A DNA stretch of 64,000 nucleotides, taken from Sphingomonas aracearum. GTDB lineage: Bacteria; Pseudomonadota; Alphaproteobacteria; Sphingomonadales; Sphingomonadaceae. Where the stretch lies: positions 80,645-144,644 of the forward strand of contig NZ_QQNB01000004.1 in the NCBI RefSeq assembly GCF_003345355.1, read 5' to 3'. Both the position numbers and the translations under genes were made by a program. Each line of letters starts with the position of its first letter. The stretch's first letter is position 1. Shown piece after piece: positions 1-7,524 of this stretch. A model generated the notes under the pieces. That model searched no databases, had not been told where the DNA came from, and worked only from the letters and a program-made list of their open reading frames with translations.

Positions 1-65
1 CACCTCCTCGAACCGCCTGATCGACGTGGATTCCAATCAATCAGTGCATTCGAGGAAAATTACAC

Positions 66-287
66 ATGAAGACCATCAAGTTCATCGGCGCGGCCATCGC
101 GCTCGCTCTCGTTCCCGCCACGGCCTTTGCCGCCGCTGACTGCTGCGCCGGGAAGGAGTGCTGCAAGGATGGCGCCGACTGCTGCAAGGACAAGGACGGC
201 GCGAAGAAGGATTGTTGCGCCGACATGAAGGACATGAAGCACGGCGAGCACGCCGGTCACGACATGTCGGGCATGCAGAAGAAGTAA
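66..287 (+). CDS. Small Cys/His/Met-rich exported metal-binding protein
   Basis: 73-residue protein with a clear signal peptide (MKTIKF, hydrophobic stretch, cleavage after AFA/A near residue 23). The mature part has repeated CC pairs (DCCAGKECC, DCCKDK, KDCCAD) and ends in a His/Met tail HAGHDMSGM. That tail matches the copper-binding repeats in CopB at 9350-10555. Inference: a periplasmic copper or soft-metal chelator belonging to the copper locus. It runs convergent to the DUF411 gene and ends just before a strong hairpin terminator. I do not recognise a named family. The ATG is preceded by an AGGAAA-type site. Confidence 0.75.
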   Translation: MKTIKFIGAAIALALVPATAFAAADCCAGKECCKDGADCCKDKDGAKKDCCADMKDMKHGEHAGHDMSGMQKK

Positions 288-293
288 GCGGAG

Positions 294-319
294 AGGGAGG
301 CGTTCGCGCCTCCCTTTTT
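294..319. terminator. Rho-independent terminator, shared by convergent genes
   Basis: Perfect 9-bp stem (AGGGAGGCG / CGCCTCCCT) with a TTCG tetraloop, followed by a T run on the + strand. It directly follows the Cys-rich gene and abuts the stop codon of the DUF411 3' fragment arriving from the other side. Confidence 0.85.
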
Positions 320-374
320 CAATGGCGGGCGAACACTCTGCGGCCGCTCAGCCCAAACGCGATCACGTCATAGG
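319..374 (-). pseudogene. 3' end of a DUF411 gene cut off by the mer transposon
   Basis: Read on the minus strand, joining 7081 to 374 across the transposon continues the DUF411 frame as KAQAY-DVIAFGLSGRRV, ending FARH and a TGA at 319-321. C-terminal YDV-x-x-F endings of this kind are usual in DUF411 proteins. This short piece is therefore the lost tail of the gene whose 5' part lies at 7075-7465. Confidence 0.85.
369..374. repeat. Target site duplication CATAGG, left side of mer transposon
   Basis: CATAGG here is identical to 7075-7080 on the other side of the element. Removing the transposon and one copy restores an open DUF411 frame. Confidence 0.85.
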
Positions 375-506
375 TGTAGCGACTTGCACTGTATCTCGCC
401 CGAAACTGCAATAAGGAGGTCTATGGCGCTCGAATTAAGCGAGACGCGGGCGATCGTTCGACGCACGTTCTTTGAGACTCAAATCACGTTCGGTGCGACG
501 GGCGCG
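375..506 (+). repeat. Left terminal inverted repeat of mer transposon
   Basis: 132 columns align without gaps to the reverse complement of 6943-7074, with about 99 identities. Conserved blocks are TGTAGCG, TCGCCCG, AATAA, GCGCTCG, GAGACGC and GAGAC-x-CAAATCAC. The repeated GAGAC blocks are probably transposase binding sites. Confidence 0.85.
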
Positions 507-549
507 CAATGACAACCAGGTCGCTCACGAACAGCGGCCGCTACACTCC

Positions 550-1896
550 TTATAGCATGTACCCGATATCCGAGGCACCGGTTGGATAGGCGAACATCGT
601 AGTTTTGAGGGCGTCGGCCGTAATACCGTGGCGGATCGCGAGCGCGAACAGGTTGATCGTTTCCTCGACGTGCGGCCCGACCAGGTGAGCACCAAGCACT
701 ATGTCGGTTCCTTCATCCACCAGGACCTTGAAGCCGTAGATCGTTTCCGCCGCCTGCCGCGCTGTATACCAGTCGGGGACCAGCTTGCTCTTCACCCGAA
801 AACGAAGTCCATTGTCGCGGGCTTCCGCTTCGCTCAGACCAACAGATGCGATCGGCGGGAGCGTGAAGGCGACGCTCGGCACGCCCCGGTAGTCCGGTCG
901 AAGATGATTGCCTTCAAGGATGTTGCCGGCGACCACCTTTCCGTCATGGCTCGATACCGGGGTCAATGGCGGCCCTACCTGGGCCGAGTCGCCGGCCACA
1001 TAGATCGCCGGGTTCGACACGCTTTGCAGATACTCGTTAAGCTTGGGACGGCCCCTGTCGCGCGCGATGTTCGCCACGTCGAGATCGAGCGCTTCCAGCG
1101 CCGGCACGCGGCCGGCAGCGTGGACAACAAGATCGGCCTCGAACGTCTTGCTTTCTCCATCGGCCGAAGCGCGGACAACGAACCCGTCGCCTCCTGCCTC
1201 GACCGCTTCGACCGTAGTATTGAGCTGCACGTTGATTCCGACTTCGCGGAAGCGCGGCATCAGCCAGCCTACCAGATCAGCGTCGAAGCCGGTCAACATG
1301 CGCGGCCCTTTTTGGAGGATAGTGACCTCAGCACCCGCGTTCGCAGCGATCGTCGAAAACTCGGCAGCGATGTAGCCGCCACCGACGAGCAGAATGCGGC
1401 GCGGCAAGCGCTCCAAAGCCAGAAAAGCCTCATTGTCGATGACGTGTTCTTCGCCGGGCAGGCCCAACGGCACCGGCTCGGCTCCGCTCGCTATAAGAAT
1501 ATGCCGGCCGACCAGCGCCTCCCCCTCCACGGTGAGGCTGTTCGGGCCGGTGAACCGGACCTGCCCATGATAGGTGTCGATACCAGCGTCCCTGTAGCTG
1601 CGTTCGTGTTTCTCCGGCACGGGGTCGGTGAAGGTGCGCTTGAACGCCATCAGTTCCCGCCAGTCGATGCCGGCGTCGCCGATCACCCCCTTGCCGTGCA
1701 TTCGCCGAACGTCATCGACAACCGCGGCCCCGTTCCGCAGCATCTTCTTCGGGTCACAACCGCGCAGCGCACAGGTTCCGCCATAGGGGCGGCTGTCGAT
1801 CACGGCGACGCTCTTGCCCGCCTTGCGGACGCGCATGGCCGCGACACGGGCAGCGGTCCCAGCACCGATGACGATCAGGTCGTAATTTTGAGCCAT
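550..1896 (-). CDS. FAD/NAD(P)-dependent disulfide oxidoreductase of the mer operon (MerA-like)
   Basis: 448-residue class I pyridine nucleotide-disulfide oxidoreductase. Visible parts are the FAD-binding GxGxxA motif near residue 12, the redox-active pair in GTCALRGCDPKK (about residues 41-52), an NAD(P)-binding GGGYIAAEF near 180, and the second FAD motif YVAGD near 310. It is last in a leftward merT-merP-GDCC-reductase operon, so mercuric ion reduction is the natural guess. However, it lacks the N-terminal heavy-metal domain and the C-terminal Cys pair of classical MerA. The catalytic His-Pro-Thr of glutathione reductases is YPT here. Substrate is therefore uncertain: mercury, another metal, or a low-molecular-weight disulfide. 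Confidence 0.8.
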   Translation of the reverse strand: MAQNYDLIVIGAGTAARVAAMRVRKAGKSVAVIDSRPYGGTCALRGCDPKKMLRNGAAVVDDVRRMHGKGVIGDAGIDWRELMAFKRTFTDPVPEKHERSYRDAGIDTYHGQVRFTGPNSLTVEGEALVGRHILIASGAEPVPLGLPGEEHVIDNEAFLALERLPRRILLVGGGYIAAEFSTIAANAGAEVTILQKGPRMLTGFDADLVGWLMPRFREVGINVQLNTTVEAVEAGGDGFVVRASADGESKTFEADLVVHAAGRVPALEALDLDVANIARDRGRPKLNEYLQSVSNPAIYVAGDSAQVGPPLTPVSSHDGKVVAGNILEGNHLRPDYRGVPSVAFTLPPIASVGLSEAEARDNGLRFRVKSKLVPDWYTARQAAETIYGFKVLVDEGTDIVLGAHLVGPHVEETINLFALAIRHGITADALKTTMFAYPTGASDIGYML

Positions 1897-1937
1897 CCGG
1901 TCTCTCCAGCTGCGTTCCTAGCATTGAGCGATAATGG

Positions 1938-2165
1938 CTAACCGCAGCACGTCGGCTCCGACCCGGTAGCGCGAGCCTCTTGTATCGGTGGACATGGCAC
2001 GGTGCCGAAGGAACAGAAAACGCAGCAATCGCCCGCGTTCGGGCGAAGCACTACCGCGCAACCCTTGCAGTCGTAAAAGAACTGACAGGCGTCGGTCGGC
2101 ATCGTTTCGGTTTCAACGTGACCACATTTCGGGCACGTCAGCGTGGATTGTAATTCCATAAGCAT
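1938..2165 (-). CDS. GDCCxxC-type small Cys-rich protein of mer operons
   Basis: 75 residues with CPKCGH near residue 10, CKGC near 33 and the signature GDCCVFCSFGTVPCPP near 46-61, ending in TCCG. The first half looks like a zinc-ribbon knuckle. Small GDCCxxC proteins are commonly encoded beside merP in alphaproteobacterial and other mer loci. Their exact role is not established; metal binding or mercury trafficking is an inference from the cysteines and operon position. No signal peptide is seen, so it is probably cytoplasmic. Confidence 0.8.
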   Translation of the reverse strand: MLMELQSTLTCPKCGHVETETMPTDACQFFYDCKGCAVVLRPNAGDCCVFCSFGTVPCPPIQEARATGSEPTCCG

Positions 2166-2195
2166 CTTTCACCTATCCGCCACGACTCGCGAAGA

Positions 2196-2519
2196 TTAGT
2201 TGCTGCTAAGCTTTGCCGGATAGCCAACATCAGTAGAGGCGGCAGCAATCTTTGCAGGCGTGGCGATCGACGCATTATAGGTGACAACGGCGGTCTTGGT
2301 GTCGAAGTCCACCTTGACCGTCCTGACGCCCGCAACCCGGCTCATCGCGGTTTTTACGGAAATCGGGCAGGTCGGGCAAGTCATGTTCCCGATCGCGAAC
2401 GTCCTCGTCTGCTCGGTCGTACGCGCAGCAACCGACCGTGAGGGGGTCGCGATCGCTATCGTGGCAATGCCAGCGACGCCGCTCAGCGCGAGAGCGGCAG
2501 CAGTCAAATGGCGTTTCAT
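2196..2519 (-). CDS. merP: Periplasmic mercury-binding protein MerP
   Basis: 107 residues: a signal peptide (MKRHLTAAALALSG) followed by one heavy-metal-associated domain with the metal site GNMTCPTCPISV around residue 48. The beta-alpha-beta pattern of the family is visible. MerP binds Hg(II) in the periplasm and passes it to MerT in the inner membrane. It is encoded 10 bp downstream of merT on the same strand. The extra Cys-Pro after the CxxC is usual for MerP. Confidence 0.9.
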   Translation of the reverse strand: MKRHLTAAALALSGVAGIATIAIATPSRSVAARTTEQTRTFAIGNMTCPTCPISVKTAMSRVAGVRTVKVDFDTKTAVVTYNASIATPAKIAAASTDVGYPAKLSSN

Positions 2520-2529
2520 CTCATTTCTC

Positions 2530-2919
2530 CTAATAGAACAGGGGTGCCCACCATCGCATCGTCAAGGCGAGCGCAACGAGTATCGTCCCACCCCAGAGTG
2601 CTGACTTGGTGACGATCGACGATTTCGGTTGGGCACAATAGCTGCCATCGGCGCAATCGGGCTTGTTGCGGAAATAGACATGCCAGAAGCCGCCTGCGAG
2701 GAGGGCGAGCGTTGCGGCCACGAAATAAGGTTCATAGGGTTCAAGCGCCGTAAGGCTGCCGATCCACGCGCCTGACACACCCAGCGTCACCAAGACCAGG
2801 GGAATGACGCAGCACGAGGACGCCAACACCGCCCCCACGATGCCGCCTGCGGCGAGCCAGCCGCTGCGACCATCGCCGCGCGCTTTCACTCGGCCGTTGC
2901 TCAGTCGTATCTCGGCCAT
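2530..2919 (-). CDS. merT: Mercuric ion transporter MerT
   Basis: Inner-membrane Hg(II) importer with three hydrophobic segments. The first holds the vicinal pair SSCCVIPLVLV, and the loop between helices 2 and 3 carries a second pair of cysteines (KPDCADGSYCAQ). The frame is open up to 2952, but a start there would lie inside the -10 box of the mer promoter. I therefore choose the ATG at 2919 (MAEIRLSNG), about 129 residues, close to the family's usual size. Confidence 0.88.
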   Translation of the reverse strand: MAEIRLSNGRVKARGDGRSGWLAAGGIVGAVLASSCCVIPLVLVTLGVSGAWIGSLTALEPYEPYFVAATLALLAGGFWHVYFRNKPDCADGSYCAQPKSSIVTKSALWGGTILVALALTMRWWAPLFY

Positions 2920-2949
2920 AGGTTTTGCTCTCGAATCCAACTCACCCAT

Positions 2950-2980
2950 CATGTAAGCTCTGTAGCAGCTACAGGTTCAA
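2950..2980 (-). promoter_or_regulatory. MerR operator and merT promoter
   Basis: Minus strand: -35 TTGAAC (2975-2980), a perfect 7-1-7 dyad CTGTAGC-T-GCTACAG (2960-2974), then -10 TTACAT or TACATG (around 2950-2956). The 18- or 19-bp spacer is longer than the normal 17, as in MerR-family promoters, where MerR untwists the DNA when metal binds. The 42-bp gap also holds the merR ribosome binding region. Confidence 0.9.
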
Positions 2981-2994
2981 GGGGTAATTTTGCG

Positions 2995-3435
2995 ATGCCA
3001 TTCTCTGCCGCCAATCAGCCTCTCAAACGGGGCGCGCTGGCGAAGCGGTTTGAATGCAACATCGAGACGATCCGATATTACGAGAATATCGCGCTGCTCG
3101 AACCACCCGATCGGACTGACGGTGGACACAGGGTTTATTCGCCCAAAGATCAGGCTCGGCTCGGCTTTATTTTGCGCGCGCGTGAACTGGGCTTTTCCGT
3201 GGAACAGCTTCGCAGTCTTCTTAGCCTATCAGATTCTCATAATTACACATGCGGCGAGGTGCTTACACTTACGGAGCGACATCTTGAAGACGTGAAGCGG
3301 AAGATCGCTGACCTTCGTCGCTTGGAAAAGACGCTTGCTGACGTGTCGGCCCGTTGTGATGGCGGCAACGCCCCAACCTGCCCGGTGATGGACGCTCTGG
3401 TCGATGACAGACCGCAAACATCCATGGCCGACTAA
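2995..3435 (+). CDS. merR: Mercury-responsive regulator MerR
   Basis: 146-residue MerR-family activator/repressor. The N-terminal winged helix (GALAKRFECNIETIRYYE) is followed by the coiled dimerisation helix. Cysteines at about 86, 121 and 129 (YTCGEV, ARCDGG, PTCPVMD) correspond to the three Hg(II) ligands of Tn501 MerR. Divergent from merT across a 42-bp intergenic operator, the standard mer layout. Confidence 0.92.
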   Translation: MPFSAANQPLKRGALAKRFECNIETIRYYENIALLEPPDRTDGGHRVYSPKDQARLGFILRARELGFSVEQLRSLLSLSDSHNYTCGEVLTLTERHLEDVKRKIADLRRLEKTLADVSARCDGGNAPTCPVMDALVDDRPQTSMAD

Positions 3436-3627
3436 GTACCCCGTAGTTTCAGGCTGTCACCGGCAAATTCGTCGATCGGAGCGGTCTTTGCACTGCAAGA
3501 AAAACGAGCGGTTTTCTGGCGGTGGGGCAAGTGCCGCCTCCGGGGTTTCGAAAATAACAAGAAAGCCCGTTGTGGAAACCAGTGCTATCTTGCACCATGC
3601 CGACGGTCTTTTCTGGCGAGGTACGCA
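3436..3627. promoter_or_regulatory. Probable res/regulatory region upstream of the resolvase
   Basis: 192 bp without a gene between merR and the resolvase. It contains a direct repeat TTTTCTGGCG (3512-3521 and 3609-3618), the second just ahead of the resolvase start. The place fits a res site, but the repeat alone does not prove it. Confidence 0.4.
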
Positions 3628-4272
3628 TTGCTCATCGGCTATATCCGGGTGTCCAAGTCGGACGGCACGCAAACGCTGGAGCCACAGCGCGACGAGCTGC
3701 ACGCGGCCGGCATCGATCCATCGCGCATCTATGAGGATATGGCATCAGGTCGGCACGACGCGCGGCCGGGCCTCACCGCCTGCCTAAAGGCGCTTCAGCC
3801 GGGCAACACGCTGGTCATCTGGAAGCTGGACCGGCTTGGCCGCGATCTGCGCCACCTCGTGACGACGGCCGAGGATCTCCGGTCACGCGGCATCGGGTTG
3901 AAGGTACTGGCCGGTGCAGGCGCGCAAATCGACACGACGTCTGCCAATGGCCGTCTCGCTTTCGGCATCTTCGCGGCGTTCGCTGAGTTCGAGCGCGAGC
4001 TGATCGCGGAGCGCACCCATGCCGGCCTTGCCGCGGCGCGCGCGCGTGGCCGCATGGGCGGTCGACCGCGCAAGATGAACCGAGCGACGCTGACGATGGC
4101 GATGGCGGCGATGTTCGATCGGGGTGCCGTCGCGGCCGATGTCGCCAAGCGTCTCGGGATCACGACCACCACGCTCTATGTCTACGTCAACGGCGACGGC
4201 AGTCCGAAGGCACCGGGGCAGGCGTTGCTCGACGCTGGCTCGACCCGGCAATTGCAAAGCCAGGCCGCATAA
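3628..4272 (+). CDS. Serine resolvase (TniR/TnpR-like) of mer transposon
   Basis: 214 residues with the resolvase catalytic start MLIGYIRVSKSDG (nucleophile Ser near residue 9), KLDRLGRDLRHL near 71, the hinge FAAFAEFERELIAERT, and a C-terminal helix-turn-helix ending in an unusual extended tail. It resolves cointegrates formed by replicative transposition. Initiation appears to be at TTG. Its TAA stop overlaps the ATG of the transposase gene by one base (TAATG), indicating a single operon. Confidence 0.87.
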   Translation: MLIGYIRVSKSDGTQTLEPQRDELHAAGIDPSRIYEDMASGRHDARPGLTACLKALQPGNTLVIWKLDRLGRDLRHLVTTAEDLRSRGIGLKVLAGAGAQIDTTSANGRLAFGIFAAFAEFERELIAERTHAGLAAARARGRMGGRPRKMNRATLTMAMAAMFDRGAVAADVAKRLGITTTTLYVYVNGDGSPKAPGQALLDAGSTRQLQSQAA

Positions 4273-5933
4273 TGAGCGCGGGCGTCACGGTCCCCATCGA
4301 GGCGATCGTGACGCTCCGGCGTCGGTTGGCGGCGCTGCCGGCAAGGCATCCCGAGCGGCAGCCGCTAATGGCATCGACCGCCAAACTCTACGACATCAGC
4401 CGCGCCACGCTCTACCGGCTGTTGCGCGGCAAGCGACGGCCGAAGGACGCACACCGCGCCCATCGGGGCCAGTCGCGCACCATGTCTGCCGACGAGATCG
4501 AGTGGTGGTGCGAGGTCGTCGCGGCAATGAAGAGCCGCACGACCAACCGGCAGGGCCGTCGCCTCTCGACGAAGCGTATCCTCGAAATCGTCACCGAACA
4601 CGGCGTCGAGACCCCCGATCGCGGTCTGGTGAAACTGCCGCCAGGACGGTTGGCGGCCTCGACCCTTAACCGGCACATGCGGCAACGCGGGTACGATACC
4701 GAGCGCATGACACGCGAGCCGGCTGCGGTGCGCTACCAAGCCGAACGCGCCAACATGCTCTGGCATTTCGATATGAGCCCCTCGGACCTCAAGCAGCTGA
4801 AGGCTCCGACCTGGATCGATCCCGATCGCAACGGCGCGCCCACGTTGATGCTGTTCTCGGTGGTCGATGACCGATCGGGCGTCGTCTATCAGGAATATGC
4901 GCTCGTCTATGGTGAGGATGCTGAGGCGGCGCTGCGTTTTCTGTTCCGGGCGATGGCACCGAAGGAGGGCAATCCGTTCGAAGGCATCCCGGAGAACATT
5001 CAGCTCGATGGCGGCCCGGTCGGCAAATCGAGCGTGTTCAAGCGGGTCATGGAATGTCTCGGGATCACAGTCACCCCGCACATGCCGGCAGGGTCGGACG
5101 GACGCCGCACGACCGCGCGCGCCAAGGGCAAGGTCGAACGGCCGTTCCGCACCGTCAAGGAAGCGCACGAGACGCTGTATCACTTCCACGAACCCGCCAG
5201 CGAGGAGGAGGCTAATCGCAGGCTGGCGCGCTACATCGCCACCTACAACAGCGGCGACCATCGTCGCGAGCCGCATTCCCGAATCGACGACTGGCTCAGC
5301 CATCTGCCCGATGGCGGCATTCGCGCCATGTGCAGTTGGGAACGATACTGCGCGTTCGCGCGAGAACCCGAACGCCGCAAGGTCGGCCTCGACTGCCGTC
5401 TGACCGTGGCCGGCGTCACCTATGAGGTCACGTCCGAAGTGGCCGGCGAAACCGTCGTCGTCTGGTGGGGTCTGTTTGATCAGGAGCTATGGATCGAGCA
5501 TGGCGAGGAGCGGTACGGCCCGTTCGATCCTGTCGGAGGGCCGGTGCCGCTGCATCGTTATCGGAAGCATCGCAAAAGCCGCCGCGAGGTCCGCGCCGAT
5601 CGGGTCGATGCGCTGGCCACGAGGATCGGGATACCCCGCTCGGTTTTGACGGGCGAGGACGACATTGTGGTGATCGGCCGGAAGCCTGCCGATGGCATCG
5701 CGCCCGTGCCCGCTCGGCCATTTGCCGATCCCGACCCGTTCGCCGAACTCACCTTCGCCACGCCGCTCAAGGCACGCTTCGCCATATCCGAGGAGCTGCG
5801 CTTGCCGCTGGGCGGGCTTTGCGAGGAGGACCGAGCCTTCATCGACGCGCTGCTCGCGCGCACGCTATCCAAGCCCGAGGTGATGGATGAAATCCGCAGG
5901 CGATTCCCGCCCGGTCATAGACGGAGCGGCTGA
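4272..5933 (+). CDS. DDE (rve-type) transposase of mer transposon, TniA-like
   Basis: 553 residues. An N-terminal helix-turn-helix (DISRATLYRLLRG) is followed by an integrase catalytic core beginning LWHFDMSPSDLK (first Asp). The second Asp is in IQLDGGPVGKSS and the Glu in ARAKGKVERPFRTVKEAHE; a Mu-type C-terminal beta-barrel follows. The size matches Tn5053 TniA (about 560). It cuts and joins the transposon ends; the downstream ATPase would select targets. The neighbouring genes overlap by one base on each side. Confidence 0.87.
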   Translation: MSAGVTVPIEAIVTLRRRLAALPARHPERQPLMASTAKLYDISRATLYRLLRGKRRPKDAHRAHRGQSRTMSADEIEWWCEVVAAMKSRTTNRQGRRLSTKRILEIVTEHGVETPDRGLVKLPPGRLAASTLNRHMRQRGYDTERMTREPAAVRYQAERANMLWHFDMSPSDLKQLKAPTWIDPDRNGAPTLMLFSVVDDRSGVVYQEYALVYGEDAEAALRFLFRAMAPKEGNPFEGIPENIQLDGGPVGKSSVFKRVMECLGITVTPHMPAGSDGRRTTARAKGKVERPFRTVKEAHETLYHFHEPASEEEANRRLARYIATYNSGDHRREPHSRIDDWLSHLPDGGIRAMCSWERYCAFAREPERRKVGLDCRLTVAGVTYEVTSEVAGETVVVWWGLFDQELWIEHGEERYGPFDPVGGPVPLHRYRKHRKSRREVRADRVDALATRIGIPRSVLTGEDDIVVIGRKPADGIAPVPARPFADPDPFAELTFATPLKARFAISEELRLPLGGLCEEDRAFIDALLARTLSKPEVMDEIRRRFPPGHRRSG

Positions 5934-6903
5934 TGCAGACCGAGGTGATGCGCTATTACGGCCTGGCACGGCCTCCGGTTGATCTCGGCTTTTTCGAGAC
6001 CGAGCATCATGCCCAACTTACCCATGATCTGAAGACCGCAATCACGGGCGGACGCCTGATCGCGCTCACCGCCACCATCGGCTCGGGCAAGACCGTGCTG
6101 ACGCGGCGACTGCGCGAGGAACTGGAGCGCGAGGGTCGCGTAATCGTGTCGCGGGCGCTCAGCTTGGAGAAGGCGAAAATATCGGTGCCGCTGCTGGTCG
6201 CAGCCCTGTTCTACGACCTGTCATCCGAGAAGACCGTCTCGATCCCCAGCCAGTCGGAACGGCGGGAACGCGATTTGCAGGAGCTGTTCCGCAAGGCCAA
6301 GCGGCCGGTCGCGCTGTTCGTCGACGACGCGCACGACCTTCACCCAAAGACCCTGACCGCGCTCAAACGCCTCGTCGAGCTTGTCACCGAGGGCGGTGGC
6401 CAACTGGCCGTGGTCCTCGTTGGCCATCCCAAACTGCGCAACGACCTCAAGCGCCCATTGATGGAGGAGATCGGCGACCGGACGACCGTGTTCGAGTTTG
6501 GCGGCCTGCGTGATCGGCAGCGCGACTATATCGATTGGGCATTGCGCACCGCGCTGTCACCTGGGATCGAACCGGATGCCGTGCTGACCGAGGACGCCGC
6601 GATCCTGCTCGCCGTCAAGCTCAAGACCCGCTCCAGATCGGCCGCCATCTCGTGCGCGCGTTCGAAGTAGGGTTCGAGGCCAGCGTGAAACCGATCGATG
6701 CTGCGACTGTCGAGGGCGTCCTGTCACGCCAGATCGATGACCTCGAACCCCAACTCACCCGGCACGGATACGACACGAAGAGCCTGGCAGACCAGTTCGA
6801 CGCTAAGCCAGCGGAAATCCGCCAACTGATTCGAGGCGGGCTCGATCCGGCACGAGCGCGCGAGCTGACTGACGATATGCGCGCCGCAGGACTGCCGCTT
6901 TGA
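5933..6903 (+). pseudogene. Frameshifted transposition AAA ATPase (TniB/ExeA-like)
   Basis: The frame from 5933 shows an AAA ATPase of the ExeA/TniB type: Walker A TIGSGKTVLT near residue 40, Walker B VALFVDDAHDLH near 124, then a LAVKLKT stretch. The conserved continuation PLQIGRHLVRAFEVGF lies in another frame that ends at 6903. One extra C in the run at 6627-6629 would join them into a protein of about 323 residues. As written, the first frame ends early at 6670. Either a real loss-of-function mutation or a base-calling slip; no canonical slippery site is present. Confidence 0.82.
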
Positions 6904-6942
6904 CCGCTGACTCAGCGATCCTGCACCGCTCCGCGAACATCT

Positions 6943-7074
6943 CGCGTCCGTCACCGCGAATGTGATTTGTGTCTCAACGATCGTGCGCCCGCCGATCGTC
7001 AGCGTCTCACGTAATCCGAGCGCAGAAGCCTTGTTTATTACAGTTCCGGGCGACCATCATTGCGAGCCGCTACA
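6943..7074 (-). repeat. Right terminal inverted repeat of mer transposon
   Basis: Inverted partner of 375-506; the outer end is TGTAGCGG read on the minus strand. About 75% identity over 132 ungapped positions. Confidence 0.85.
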
Positions 7075-7080
7075 CATAGG
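7075..7080. repeat. Target site duplication CATAGG, right side of mer transposon
   Basis: Identical to 369-374; marks the insertion point of the 6.7-kb element. Confidence 0.85.
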
Positions 7081-7465
7081 CCTGGGCCTTCATGCCCGGC
7101 ATTTCCATGCCGGGTGAGCCCATCGGCATTCCGGCGACAGCGAGGCCGGTGACGCCCTTCGGATGCGTGGCAAGGGCGCGCTTCATGTCGGCGATCGGGA
7201 CGTGGCCCTCGAAGGTCATACCGTCGATGATGGCAGTGTGACACGAGGCGAGGTCCTGAGGTACACCGCGTGCCTTCATGAACGCCGGCCGGTTCGCATC
7301 GTCGACGACGCGGACGGCGCGGCCGAACTGCGCCTTCACCTGCTGCGCCCATTTCTCGCAACAGGGGCAACCCGGGTCGCGATGCATCAGGACGGGACCT
7401 GCAGCGAGAGCCCCCGCAGGGGTAGCGCACGCCAGCGCGGCGGCGAGAAGGCGAAAGCGATCCAT
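7075..7465 (-). pseudogene. DUF411 metal-binding protein, 3' end replaced by transposon
   Basis: Reading from ATG 7465: signal peptide MDRFRLLAAALACATPAGA, then the DUF411 core with HRDPGCPCCEKWAQ (about residues 28-41), SCHTAIIDG and GHVPIADMKR, and a Met-rich tail GMPMGSPGMEMPGM. DUF411 proteins are periplasmic and found in copper/silver loci. The mer transposon entered after AQAY. The present frame runs into the transposon end and stops at 7070 (GTG TAG), so 131 residues are made and only the last ~18 are lost. The product may still function. It is the last gene of the copper operon. Confidence 0.87.
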
Positions 7466-7524
7466 ATCTGAGTTCCCGGGTGGCCATCCCCCCGCACGGT
7501 GACGGGGGGAGGGACGATAGTCGA

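Larger units (their letters stand above)
375..7074. mobile_element. Mercury-resistance transposon, Tn552/Tn5053-like (rve transposase, AAA ATPase, serine resolvase)
   Basis: 6700-bp element starting and ending with TGTAGCG in inverted orientation. It is flanked by CATAGG and sits in the 3' end of a DUF411 gene. Contents in order: reductase, GDCC protein, merP and merT (leftward), merR, serine resolvase, DDE transposase and ATPase (rightward). Ends of about 130 bp, terminal TG/CA, a 6-bp duplication and a transposase-ATPase-resolvase gene set resemble the Tn552 and Tn5053 groups. The ATPase gene carries a frameshift, so the copy may be unable to move by itself. Confidence 0.88.

Noticed and set aside
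423..512. 29-codon frame (MALELSETRAIV...) with a near-perfect AAGGAGG ribosome site
   Set aside because: It lies wholly within the left end of the mer transposon and mostly in the terminal inverted repeat; the matching right end lacks the frame. The AGGAGG is part of the repeat sequence.
628..1941. 437-codon frame on the + strand opposite the reductase
   Set aside because: Antisense shadow of a real gene in high-GC DNA; the protein has no family features, while the minus strand has full FAD/NAD motifs.
5933..6903. Programmed frameshifting to make the full transposition ATPase
   Set aside because: The junction has only a run of three C and no slippery heptamer, pseudoknot or Shine-Dalgarno-like stimulator; a plain one-base deletion explains it better.
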